Shown one piece after another: positions 24,485 to 34,920 of a DNA stretch of 64,000 bases. Each line of letters begins with the position of its first letter. The stretch's first letter is position 1. The stretch spans positions 46,116,059 through 46,180,058 of the forward strand of contig CM053327.1 in the NCBI GenBank assembly GCA_028583605.1, given 5' to 3'. The translations under genes were made by a program, and so were the position numbers. Below the pieces are notes generated by a model. The model was not told where the DNA came from, did no database searches, and saw nothing but the letters and a program-made list of their open reading frames with translations. This DNA comes from Dastarcus helophoroides. Taxonomy: Eukaryota; Arthropoda; Insecta; Coleoptera; Bothrideridae.

Positions 24485-24605
24485 TTGACTCTAAATTCAT
24501 GGATATACCAAACTGACGAGATCTAACAAGATCGAAACTGGTCTTTGGTTTCCACCAACTTCGAATCTAATAAATGTTCAAACCTATTGGTCTGTACATT
24601 AAAAT
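24485..24605 (+). mobile_element. HR-A fragment
   Basis: A short HR-A piece from 'ggatataccaaactgacgag' to 'aaacctattggtctgtacat', containing the hammerhead at 24508-24548. The rest of the unit is missing. Confidence 0.75.
24508..24548 (+). ncRNA. Hammerhead ribozyme, HR-A
   Basis: CCAAA/TTTGG stem I, CTGACGA (24513-24519), stem II GATCT/AGATC with loop AACA, GAAA, stem III ACTGGT and C as cleavage nucleotide. This copy has the GUC triplet preferred by hammerheads, whereas most HR-A copies have GUA. Confidence 0.8.
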
Positions 24606-24681
24606 CTAAATTCAGGATAAAAAAAATAAAAATTTTCATCGTAATTCGAACTTTTGATAAAAATCTTTTCATAAATTCAGT

Positions 24682-24928
24682 TTGATGGAACGGACTGGTC
24701 CTTGGTTATCTTCAAAAATTAAAACACAGAACTTATCCCCTGAAACCAAGAAAAATTAAAAAACACAACAAAGGTTGCTCTAACGCGTTTCGACAGCCAA
24801 GCTGTCATCTTCAGAGAGAAACTACTAGTTTCTCTGAAGATGACAGCTTGGCTGTCGAAACGCGTTAGAGCAACCTTTGTTGTGTTTTTTAATTTTTCTT
24901 GGTTTCAGGGGACAAGTTCTGTGTTTCA
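24682..24928. mobile_element. HR-C palindromic insertion with 11-bp target duplication
   Basis: Nearly perfect head-to-head pair of HR-C units around 'actactag'. Each arm has a GACAGC/GCTGTC hairpin, GAAA and ACGCGT. The element is bounded by the direct repeat 'ataaattcagt' (24671-24681 and 24929-24939), the signature of insertion with a target-site duplication. No coding capacity. Confidence 0.8.
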
Positions 24929-26749
24929 ATAAATTCAGTATTTTCAAACTTTTTTATTCTTAAAATCCTTAAGTTTTTTATTTATGATTTCATCCTAAAA
25001 TTTCAACTTTAATTTCGAAACCTTACTTCAAAAATCTTTACTCTCCTCAATCTTTTGACTCCAACTTCAAAATTTTGCCATTTTGCTGGAGGTATCGATC
25101 AAAATCCGACATCTGGAGATTAAACCGTACGAAGGCGTAGAAAGGGCATCGACTAAAACAATTCTTTTTTAGAAATTAAGACTTTTTCATCGAAATTTCG
25201 AAATTAAAGTTGAAATTTTGACTCTAAACTCGGAATTTCGACTTTAAACTTGAAATTTCGACTTTAATCTTGAAGTTTCGACTTTATTCTCGAAATTCCA
25301 AGATTAGGTCGAAATTTCGAATTTAATTTTGTAATTTTGAGAAAAGAGCCGAAATTTCGAGAGAAAAATCAAAATTTCTAAATTAAAGTCGAAATTTCGA
25401 CTTCAATCTCGAGACTTTGACTTTTTTCTCGAAATTTCGACTCTTTTCTCAAAATTACAAAATTAAATTCGAAATTTCGACTTAATCTTGGAATTTCGAG
25501 AATAAAGTCGAAACTTCAAGATTAAAGTCGAAATTTTGAGGTTAAACTCAAAATTTCGACTTTAATCTCGAAATTTTGCCTTTTTGTCTCGGAATTTTGG
25601 CTTTAATTCCGGAATATCGACTTTAAAATAGAAATTTCTACTTTTTTCTCAAAATTTCGACTTTTATTTTGGAATTTCGGTTTTAAACTCGAAATTTCGA
25701 CTTTTGTCTCAAAATTCTGAGGTTAAATTCGAAATTTCTAATTTAATCTCAAAATTTCGACTTTAATCGAGATATGTCGATTTTTTTCTTAAAATTTCGA
25801 AATCACAGTCGAAATTTCGACTTTTGTCTCAAAATTCCGAGGTTAGATTCGAAATTTCCACTTTAATCTCAAAATTTCGACTTTAATCGAAATATGTCGA
25901 TTTTTTTCTTAAAATTTCAAAATTAAAGTCGAAATTTCGACTTTTTTCTCAAAATTTCGAGATTAAAGTTAAAATTTCGTCTTTAATCTTGAAATTTCGA
26001 CTTCAATTTTGAAATTTCGAATTCAGTTTTGAGATTTCGACTTTAATCTTGAAATTTTAAGAAAAAAGTTGAAATATCTAGACTAAAGTCGAAACTTTGA
26101 GATAAAAATAGAAATTTTGACCTTAATCTCGGAATTTTGATAAAAAGTCGAAATTTCGAATTTAAAGTCAAAATTCCAAGATTAAAGTCGAAATTTCTAG
26201 AAAACATTTCGACTTCAATCTTGAAATTTCGAGAAAAAAAGTCGAAATTTCAAGATTAAAGACGATATTTCGACTAAAATTAAGATATTTCGATTTTTTT
26301 ATTAAAATTTCAAATAATTTATCTTGAAATTTCGACTTCAATCCTGAAATTTTGACTTTAATCTTGAAATTTCGAGAAAAAAAGTTGAAATTTCAAGATT
26401 TAATTCGAAATTTCAAGGTTAAAGACAAAATTTTGACTTTAATCTCGGAATTTTAAGAAAAAAGTTGAAATTTCGACTTTAAACTCCAATTTTAGACTTT
26501 AAACTCGAAATTTTGACTTTTTTCTGGAAATCTCGACTTTTCCTCGGAATTTCGAGTTTAATCCCGGAATTTCGACTTCAAAATCGAAATTTCTACTATT
26601 TTCTGGAAATTTCGACTTTAATCTTGGAATGTTGACTTTAAACCCGAAATTTTGACTTTTTTTTATCAGAATTCCGAGATTAAAGTCAAAATTTCTATTT
26701 TTATGTAGAAGTTTCGACTTTAGTTTAGATACTTGAACTTTTTTCTTAA

Positions 26750-27790
26750 AATTTCAAGACTTAAGTCAAAATTTCAAGATTGAAGTCGAAATTTCAAGGT
26801 TAAAGACAAAATTTTGACTTTAATCCCGGAATTTTGAGAAAAAAGTCGAAATTTCGACTTTAAACTCCAATTTTAGACTTTAAACTCGAAATTTTGACTT
26901 TTTTCTCGAAATCTCGACTTTTCCTCGAAATTTCGACTTTAATCCCGGAATTTCGACTTCAAAATCGAAATTTCTACTATTTTCTGGAAATTTCGACTTT
27001 AATCTTGGAATGTTGACTTTATACCCGAAATTTTGACTTTTTTTTATCAGAATTCCGAGATTAAAGTCAAAATTTCTATTTTTATGTAGAAGTTTCGACT
27101 TTAGTTTAGATACTTGAACTTTTTTCTTAAAATTTCAAGACTTAAGTCAAAATTTCAAGATTGAAGTCGAAATTTCAAGGTTAAAGACAAAATTTTGACT
27201 TTAATCCCGGAATTTTGAGAAAAAAGTCGAAATTTCGACTTTAAACTCCAATTTTAGACTTTAAACTCGAAATTTTGACTTTTTTCTCGAAATCTCGACT
27301 TTTCCTCGAAATTTCGACTTTAATCCCGGAATTTCGACTTCAAAATCGAAATTTCTACTATTTTCTGGAAATTTCGACTTTAATCTTGGAATGTTGACTT
27401 TATACCCGAAATTTTGACTTTTTTTTATCAGAATTCCGAGATTAAAGTCAAAATTTCTATTTTTATGTAGAAGTTTCGACTTTAGTTTAGATACTTGAAC
27501 TTTTTTCTTAAAATTTCAAGACTTAAGTCAAAATTTCAAGATTGAAGTCGAAATTTCAAGGTTAAAGACAAAATTTTGACTTTAATCCCGGAATTTTGAG
27601 AAAAAAGTCGAAATTTCGACTTTAAACTCCAATTTTAGACTTTAAACTCGAAATTTTGACTTTTTTCTCGAAATCTCGACTTTTCCTCGAAATTTCGACT
27701 TTAATCCCGGAATTTCGACTTCAAAATCGAAATTTCTACTATTTTCTGGAAATTTCGACTTTAATCTTGGAATGTTGACTTTAACCTCGA
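26750..27790. repeat. 380-bp higher-order repeat within the satellite
   Basis: 'tttcaagacttaagtcaaaa' recurs near 26753, 27134 and 27514, with almost identical sequence between. This is a recently homogenised higher-order unit. Diverged relatives of the same unit continue to about 30.4 kb. Confidence 0.85.
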
Positions 27791-30700
27791 AATTTTGTAA
27801 AAAAAAGTCAAAATATCGACTTTAAACTCGAATTCTCAACTTTAAACTGCAAATTTTTATTTTTTTCTCGAAATTTCGACTTTCCCTCGAAGTTTCGACT
27901 TTAATTCCGGAATTTCGACTTTAAAATTGAAATTTCTACTGTTTTCTTGAAATTTCGAACTTAATCTTGGAATTTTGACTTTAAATTCGAAACTTCGACT
28001 TTTTACTCAAAATTTCAAGGCTAAAGTAAAAATTTCTATTTTTATCTCGAAGTTTCAACTTTAGTATGGATATTTTAACTTTTTTTTTGAAAATTTCAAG
28101 AATAAAGTCGAAATTTCAAGATTGAAGTCGAAATTTCAAGTTTAAAGACGAAATTTCGACCTTAATCTCGGAATTTTGAGAAAAAAATCGAAATTTCGAA
28201 TTTGAACTCGAAGTTTTGGACTTTAAACTCGAACTGTTGACTTGTTTTCTTGAAATCTCGACTTTCCTTCGAAATTTCGGCTTTAATCCCGGAATTTCGA
28301 CTTTAAAATCGAAATTTTTACTGTTTTCTAGAAATTTCGACTTTAATCTTGAAATTTTAACTTTAAACTCGAAATTTCAATTTTTTTCTCAAAATTCCGA
28401 GATTAAAGTCACAATTTATATTTTTATCTCAAAGCTTCGACTTTAGTCTTCTAAATACTTCAACGTATTTCTTAAAATTTCAAGATTAGAGTCGAAATTT
28501 CAAGATTGGAGTCAAAATTTCGTCTTTAATCTCGAAATTTTGCGAAAAAAAGTCGAAATTTTGACTTTAAACTTCAATTTTCGACTTTAAACTCAAAATT
28601 TTGACTTTTTTCTCTAAATTTTGACTTTCCCTCGAAGTTTCGGCCTTAATCCCGGAATTTCGACTTCAAAATCGAAATTTCTACTGTTTTCTAGACATTT
28701 CGACGTTAATCTTGGAATTTTGACCTTGAACTAGAAATTTCAACTTTTTTTTTTAAATTTCGAGATTAAAATCAAAATTTCTATTTTTATCTCGAAGTTT
28801 TAACTTTAATCTAGATATTTCAACTTTTTTCAAGATTAAAGTCGAAATTTCAAAATTGAAGTCAACATTTCAAGATTGAAGTCGAAATTTTAAGATTAAA
28901 GACGAAATTTCGACTTTAATCTCGGAATTTTGAGAAAAAAGTCTAAATTTCGACTTTAAACTCCAATTTTCGACTTTAAACTTGAAATTTTGACTTTATT
29001 CTCGAAATCTCGACTTTCTCTCGAAGTTTTGGCTTTAATCCCGGAATTTCGACTTCAAAATCAAAATTTCAACTGTTTTTTTAGAAATGTCGACTTTAAT
29101 CTTGGAATTTTGACTTTAAACTCGAAATTTTGACTTTTTTTATCAAAATTCCGAGATTAAAGTCAAAAATTCCCTTTTTCTCTCGAAGTTTCGACCTTAG
29201 TCTAGATATTTCAACTTTTTTCTTAAAATTCTATGACTAAAGTCGAAATTTCAAGATTGAAGTCGAAATTTCAAGATTGAAGTCGAAATTTCAAGATTGA
29301 AGTCGAAATTTCAAGATTAAGAACGAAATTTTGACTTTAATCTCGGAATTTTGTGAAAAAAGTTGAAATTTCGAATTAAAACTCCAATTTTCGATTTTAA
29401 ACTAGAAATTTTAACTTTTTTCTTGAAATATCGACTTTCCCCCGAAGTTTCGAAGTTAATCCAGAAATTTCAACTTTGAAATCGAAATTTCTACTGTTTT
29501 CCTGAAATTTCGACTTTAGTCTTGGAATTTTGACTTTAAACGCGAAATTTTGACTTTTTTTTAATCAAAATTCCGAGATTAAAATCAAAATTTCTATTTT
29601 TGTCTCGAAGTAACGACTTTAGTGTAGATATTTCAACTTTTTTCCTAAATTTCCAAATTAAAGTTGAAATTTCAAGATTGAAGTCGAAATTTCAAGATGA
29701 AATACGAAAATTCGACTTTAATCTCGGAATTTTGCGAAAAAAAGTCGAAATTTCCACTTTAAACTCCAATTTTCGACTTTAAACTCGAAATTTTGACTTT
29801 TATTATCAAAATTCCGAGATTAAAGTCAAAATTTCCATTTTTCTCTCGAAGTTTCGACTTTAGTCTAAATATTTCAATTTTTTTTTAAACTTTCTAGATT
29901 AAAGTCGAAATTTCAAGATTGAAGTCGAAATTTTAAGATTAAAGACGAAATTTCGACTTTAATCTCGGAATTTTGTGAAAAAAGTTGAAATTTCCAGTTT
30001 TCGACTTTAAACTCGAAATTTTGACTTTTTCTTGAAATATCGACTTTCCCCAGAAGTATCGAAGTTAATCCAGGAATTTCGACTTTAAAATCGAAATTTC
30101 TACTGTTTTCTTGAAATTTCGACTTTAGTCTTGGAATTTTGACTTTAAATGCGAAATTTTGACTTTTTTTTATCAAAATTCCGAGATTAAAGTCAAAATT
30201 TTTATCTCGAAGTGTCGACTTTAGTCTAGATATTTTAACTTTTTTCTTAAAATTTCAAGATTAAAGTCGAAATTTCAAGATTGAAGTCGAAATTTCAAGA
30301 TTAAAGACGAAATTTCGACTTTAATCTCGGAATTTTGCGAAAAAAAGTCGAAATTTCGACTTTAAACTCAAAATTTCGACTTTAAACTCGAAATTTCGAC
30401 TTTAAGCTCGAAATTTCGACTTTAAACTCGAAATTTCGATTCTTTTCATGAAATCTTAATTTTTTTCCTCAGAATTTCGACTTTAATTCTGAAATTTTGG
30501 GAAAATAGTTGAAATGTCAAGATTAATGTCGAAACTTCGAGATTAAAGTAAAAATTTCGGCCTTGATCATGGAATTTTGAGAAAAAAGGCGAAATTTCGA
30601 GTTGAAAGTCGAAATTGCAAGAATAAAGTCGAAAATTCGAGAAAAACGGGAGAAATTTCGATTTTAAAATCGAAATTCCGGGATTAAATTTGAAATTTCG

Positions 30701-31619
30701 TAAAAAAAATCGAAATTTGGAGATTTCGAGAATATAATCAAAATTTCGAGTTTAAAGTCGAAAATTCGAGCTTAAAGTCGAAAATTCGAGTTGAAAGTCG
30801 AAATTTCGACACAAAATTCCCCAAATTAAAGTCAAAATTTCGTCTTTTTTTAAGAAAATAGTTAAAATATCTAGACTAAAGTCGAAACTTCGAGATAAAA
30901 ATAGAAATTTTGACTTTAATCTCGGAATTTTGAGAAAAAAGTCGAAATTTTGAGTTTAAAGTCAAAATTCCAAGACTAAAGTCGAAATTTCTATAAAACA
31001 GTAAAAATTTCGATTTTAAGGTCGAAATTTCGGGATTAAAGCTAAAAATTCGAGGGAAAGTCGAGATTTCGAGAAAAAAGTCAATATTTCGAGTTTAAAG
31101 TCGAAAATTCGAGTTTAAAATCGAAAATTCGAGTTTAAATTCGAAATTTTGATTTTAATCTCGAAATTTTGAGAAAAAAGTCAAAATTTCTATTTTTACC
31201 TCGAAGTTTCGACTTTAGTCTAGATATTTCAACTATTTTCTTAAAAAAAGACAAAATTTCGACTTTAATTTCGAAATTTTGTGTCGAAATTTCGACTTTA
31301 AACTCGAATTTTTGAATTTAAACTCGAAATTTTGAATATATTCTCGAAATCTCCAAATTTCGTCTTTTTCTCGAAGTTTCGAATTTAATTCCGGAATTTC
31401 GATTTTAAAATCGAAATTTCTCCTGTTTTTCTCGAAATTTCGACTTTAATCTTGCAATTTCGACTTTCAACTCGAAATTTCGCCTTTTTTCTCAAAATTC
31501 CACGATCAAGGCCGAAATTTCTACTTTAATCTCCAAGTTTCGACGTTAACCTTGACATTTCTACTTTTTTCTCAAAATTCCAGGATTAAAGTCGAAATGT
31601 TGAGGAAAAAAATTAGGAT

Positions 31620-31890
31620 TTCATAAAAATAATCGAAATTTCGAGTTTAAAGTCAAAATTTCGTGCTTAAAGACGAAATGTTGAGTTTAAAGTCGAAATT
31701 TCGAGTTTAAAGTCGAAATTCCGAGATTAAAGTCGAAATTTCGAGTTTAAAGTCGAAATTTCGAGTTTAAAGTCGAAATTTCGAGTTTAAAGTCGAAATT
31801 TCGAGTTTAAAGTCGAAATTTCGAGTTTAAAGTCGAAATTTCGAGTTTAAAGTTGAAATTTTAAGATTAAAGTCGAAATTTTGAGTTTAA
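31620..31890. repeat. 20-bp tandem repeat at satellite edge
   Basis: About a dozen copies of 'agtcgaaatttcgagtttaa', several of them identical. This is the simplest and most uniform part of the satellite and marks its right border. Confidence 0.85.
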
Positions 31891-32599
31891 AGTCGACATT
31901 TCTAGAAAAAAAAGTCGAAATTTCGAGAAGGAAGTGGAAATTTCTAAATGTCTTTTTTACGCCTTCCTAGAATCCAGTATTCGAACTGCCTTTTGCGGAT
32001 GGGAACACGTAGACGTTTGGCTCTATAAATAAATATTCATATTAGTATAAAAGTATAACTTGTTTACATTCTTTAAACCACACAATACCTGAACAGTTTT
32101 TTTTGTTCTAAGCTTTCTAAACTAAATATGGGCGAAGTTAAGGAGGATTTTGAGGCTGCTAAGTTCCACCAGAAGCAGAATTATCCCACATAACTATTTG
32201 AATATTATCTCATACATTTGGGTATCTTTTAAAAAATATAGATAGAATATAAAAAGTATTAAAAATGCGTCTCGGAAGTTTCGAAATGTTCACATTTTAA
32301 CAGAATCCTGGGCTTAAACTTTATATGTTTAAACTCGATAGTTATTAAAAAAAAATTGTGATCTTAATTTTTGTCGAAAACTTCGCGAAATGTCACCATT
32401 AAAATTTAAATTTTGAAATTAAAGTCGAATTTTGAAATTAAAGTCAAATTTTTTATTATAAAGTTGAAATCTTACCATTAAGTCCAACTGTTGCAATAAC
32501 TAAAATCGTAATTTATTGATTAAAGTTAAATAATTTTGTCATTGTCATTTCAATGTTCGTTATTTCAATTTTTTGAGTTAAAAAAATTGAAAATTTTTC

Positions 32600-32700
32600 T
32601 TATCTAAAAATGACGGCTTGGCTGTCGAAACGCGTTAGAGCAATCCTTGTTGTGTTTTTTAATCTTTCTTGGTTTCAGGGGACAAGATTTGTATATCAAT
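32600..32700 (+). mobile_element. HR-C half element
   Basis: Single plus-strand arm: 'gacggcttggctgtcgaaac', 'gcgttagagcaatcc', 'ttggtttcaggggacaag'. The first half of the core is replaced by unrelated sequence. Confidence 0.7.
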
Positions 32701-34340
32701 TCACCGTCAACTTAGCAGTAATTTTCCCATTCACCACTCTCCAGTGGTGACAATCCAAATTTCTTCTGACGATGAGGAATCATTGTGATGAATGTTGCTA
32801 ATATATATACCAATATAGGCATTAGAGGGACTGTTCTGTATTTCAATATTTGAAGTCAAAGTTGAAATGTCGAAAAAAAGGTTTTGATCCGAAGGTTCCA
32901 GTTTTAGGAAAAAGTAAACATTTTGAAGCTTAAACTAAGATTTGAGAAAAAAATCGAAATCTGAAGATTTTCCAAAAAATATGCTTCAATTTCGTATTTA
33001 ATTTGAATCTAATAAGACAAACGTTTTGATTTTAAGTGAAAATCCAGATTTATAGCAAAATTGAGTTTCAACACAAAAGTTTTTTTTAGAGAAAGCTTTC
33101 AAATGACTTTTTACCTATATTCAAAATTCTTAATAAAATGCACAGTAAATTAAAACGATTTTCTGTATTTTTTATTTTCTCTTATTAATGGAAAGTCAAC
33201 ATTCTGCAGAACATATGGTATATTGGAAGTAGGAACCGATAGTAATTTTCCTTTCAAAGAAAAGGAACATGGTACGAAAAAAATGGAGGCCAAAGCAATT
33301 ATTGTGGTATTTACCAAAACATGACGCCGTTGTTAGTTTTTTCTTCCATTCTTCCTCAATCCGACGATAACTGTTATGAGATGATGCAAAACAACAAAAA
33401 TATGTACCATATAATGTTAAAAATGCAGCCAGCAGTCGCTCAATTTGTGTTACCACGTCCATCCATTATGCAGAAGACGAGAACTAAGCTGTTTGATTCC
33501 TTGCTGGCACTCTATGTCTAATTCCATTTGATTAATTATATCGTGACATTCAAGATCTCTGCCACTATCAAACATCTTTACGTTCCTCAGCATTCGGATA
33601 CATAATTACAGTATTATGAAAATAGGAGATGTTCTCGATTAATTATAGAAGTGGAATTCCTAAATAAGTAAATAAATATTTGGACGCTTAGGCGCCACTA
33701 TTTATAATGCCGGAAATCTCTGCAATTTTCTGTCGAGAGTCGGAATAATTAACACAAAATGCCGATTCTTATCGTGCCCCACATAATTTATCTCGGATTA
33801 AGTGTCAGAATGAGATTCTTCGTTGACGGTTTACAGAACTCGGCATAATTTCGAAATTATAAACTTAACGAGCGAGTTAATCAATAGAGATTGGACCAGT
33901 CTACACGTAACGCTTTGCATGACAGACTTGTTTGCACATATGAACTGCTCGCACGTTGGACACAAATCCTGCATCCACACGCTGTTTTATTGGTCTTTTT
34001 AAATAGTAAAAAACTGACAATTGATCGAAACTTAAAGGGAAGATAGAAATTTCGAATTCAAGCAAAGTTTTGTAAAGCAAATCATTGATGTGTTAATTCC
34101 AAATGTCATTTAATGATTTACTACGTTTCGAAATGTTTAATTTTAAACACCCCAAGCGAAAGTTGTAGCAGCTCAATTTTTTGCAGATTCTATGTGCCAA
34201 GATCTAAAATATAGTGCGGAGTATCTAAAATTATAATTTGGCAACCTTCGAAAAATTGATATTTTTTTGATTATTCCATCGCCCCTTGTAATTCCATAAA
34301 TTAATCTCTGTGCTTCCATAAATTAAATCACCTTATTAGT
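32701..34340. other. No gene recognised
   Basis: More complex sequence than the satellite, with open frames on both strands at 33196-33521 that overlap each other and match no domain I know. 33680-33960 has mixed composition, like single-copy intergenic DNA. It could hold regulatory sequence or an upstream exon of PLA2-1, but I cannot show either. Confidence 0.35.
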
Positions 34341-34344
34341 GTAG

Positions 34345-34440
34345 TAGAGTTGAAAATACGTGATCAGCGATTGGGGATCGAAACCAGGACCTTCACGTTA
34401 CGGGTCAGGTGCCTAACCACGAAGCCATCGCCACCACTAC
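34345..34440 (-). mobile_element. tRNA-like SINE head
   Basis: On the minus strand a tRNA-like segment reads 'ggcttcgtggttaggc' (D-arm and A-box-like) and later 'ggtttcgatccc' (B-box-like). It is flanked by GCGATGG and CAATCGC, which can pair at six of seven positions. The T-arm does not fold properly, so it is a tRNA-derived element rather than a working tRNA gene. Confidence 0.45.
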
Positions 34441-34709
34441 TCTCAAATTCTACTCATTCACTTCACATAACGTACTCTCGATATCTGTCGTGTGCTACAT
34501 TAGGTAAATTTTAATAAATTTTCGGCTGCGTTGTAACTTTACATTTCAACATGTAGGGATCCATTATAACTTTTCTCAATTTGAAATACTTTCGTTTAGA
34601 GGCGAAGCTGTAACACGATGCGCCCGTACCTCATCATGTAAAATTTGCATAAATACCGTAACCTGCTATGCTTTCGTTTGTCGTTCGTTACGCTGCTAAA
34701 ACATAAATA

Positions 34710-34920
34710 ATGGTCAATTGTCTTCTAAGTAAATATCTGATGAAAGGTGTTACTGATATCACATTAAACAATTTCCAGCAATTGGCGAATTTTATACAAA
34801 AACCCTCTTCACCTCTCGACAATGTAGGCCAACAGCAGGACATGATTCCTGTAGTTTGTTGCGACCCTAGTTGCGAATTAATCTCACACGTCCCACATGT
34901 TGTCAGATGTGCTTCACAAG
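34710..34920 (+). CDS. PLA2-1 candidate first exon
   Basis: The frame ends at a good donor (CAAG|gtaacc) in phase 1 and joins the 42.8-kb exon to restore a Gly codon. It can open at ATG 34710 (after in-frame stops) or at an acceptor 'tttccag' just before 34779. It encodes 'QLANFIQKPSSPL' and a cysteine-containing stretch (VVCCDPSCELISHV). Neither start gives a signal peptide, so the true N-terminus is unresolved. Its membership of this gene rests on phase and orientation. Confidence 0.5.

Larger units (their letters stand above)
25150..31960. repeat. Large AT satellite built on GAAATTTC motifs
   Basis: About 6.8 kb composed almost wholly of variants of 'tcgaaatttcgactttaat' and its complement, spaced by T- or A-runs ('ttttttctc' or 'gagaaaaaa'). 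Each short motif is near-palindromic. Purine-rich and pyrimidine-rich segments alternate along the strand, so the array is a mosaic of inverted blocks. Open frames inside (for example 28216-28446, 29600-29782, 29913-30176) are repeat artefacts. Confidence 0.85.

Noticed and set aside
31620..31890. Regular repeats with even spacing, CRISPR-like at first glance
   Set aside because: The 20-bp units are contiguous with no unique spacers and the context is eukaryotic satellite.
32129..32194. Short frame beginning MGEVKEDFEAAKF after the satellite
   Set aside because: Only 21 codons with no donor site at its end. The composition looks coding, but nothing supports a gene.
33196..33521. Overlapping open frames on both strands
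   Set aside because: Neither translation resembles a known family, and the overlap makes at least one spurious. Possibly an old transposon remnant, but not supportable.
34360..34435. A functional tRNA gene
   Set aside because: The T-arm stem does not pair and the A box is imperfect, so it is reported only as a SINE-like element.
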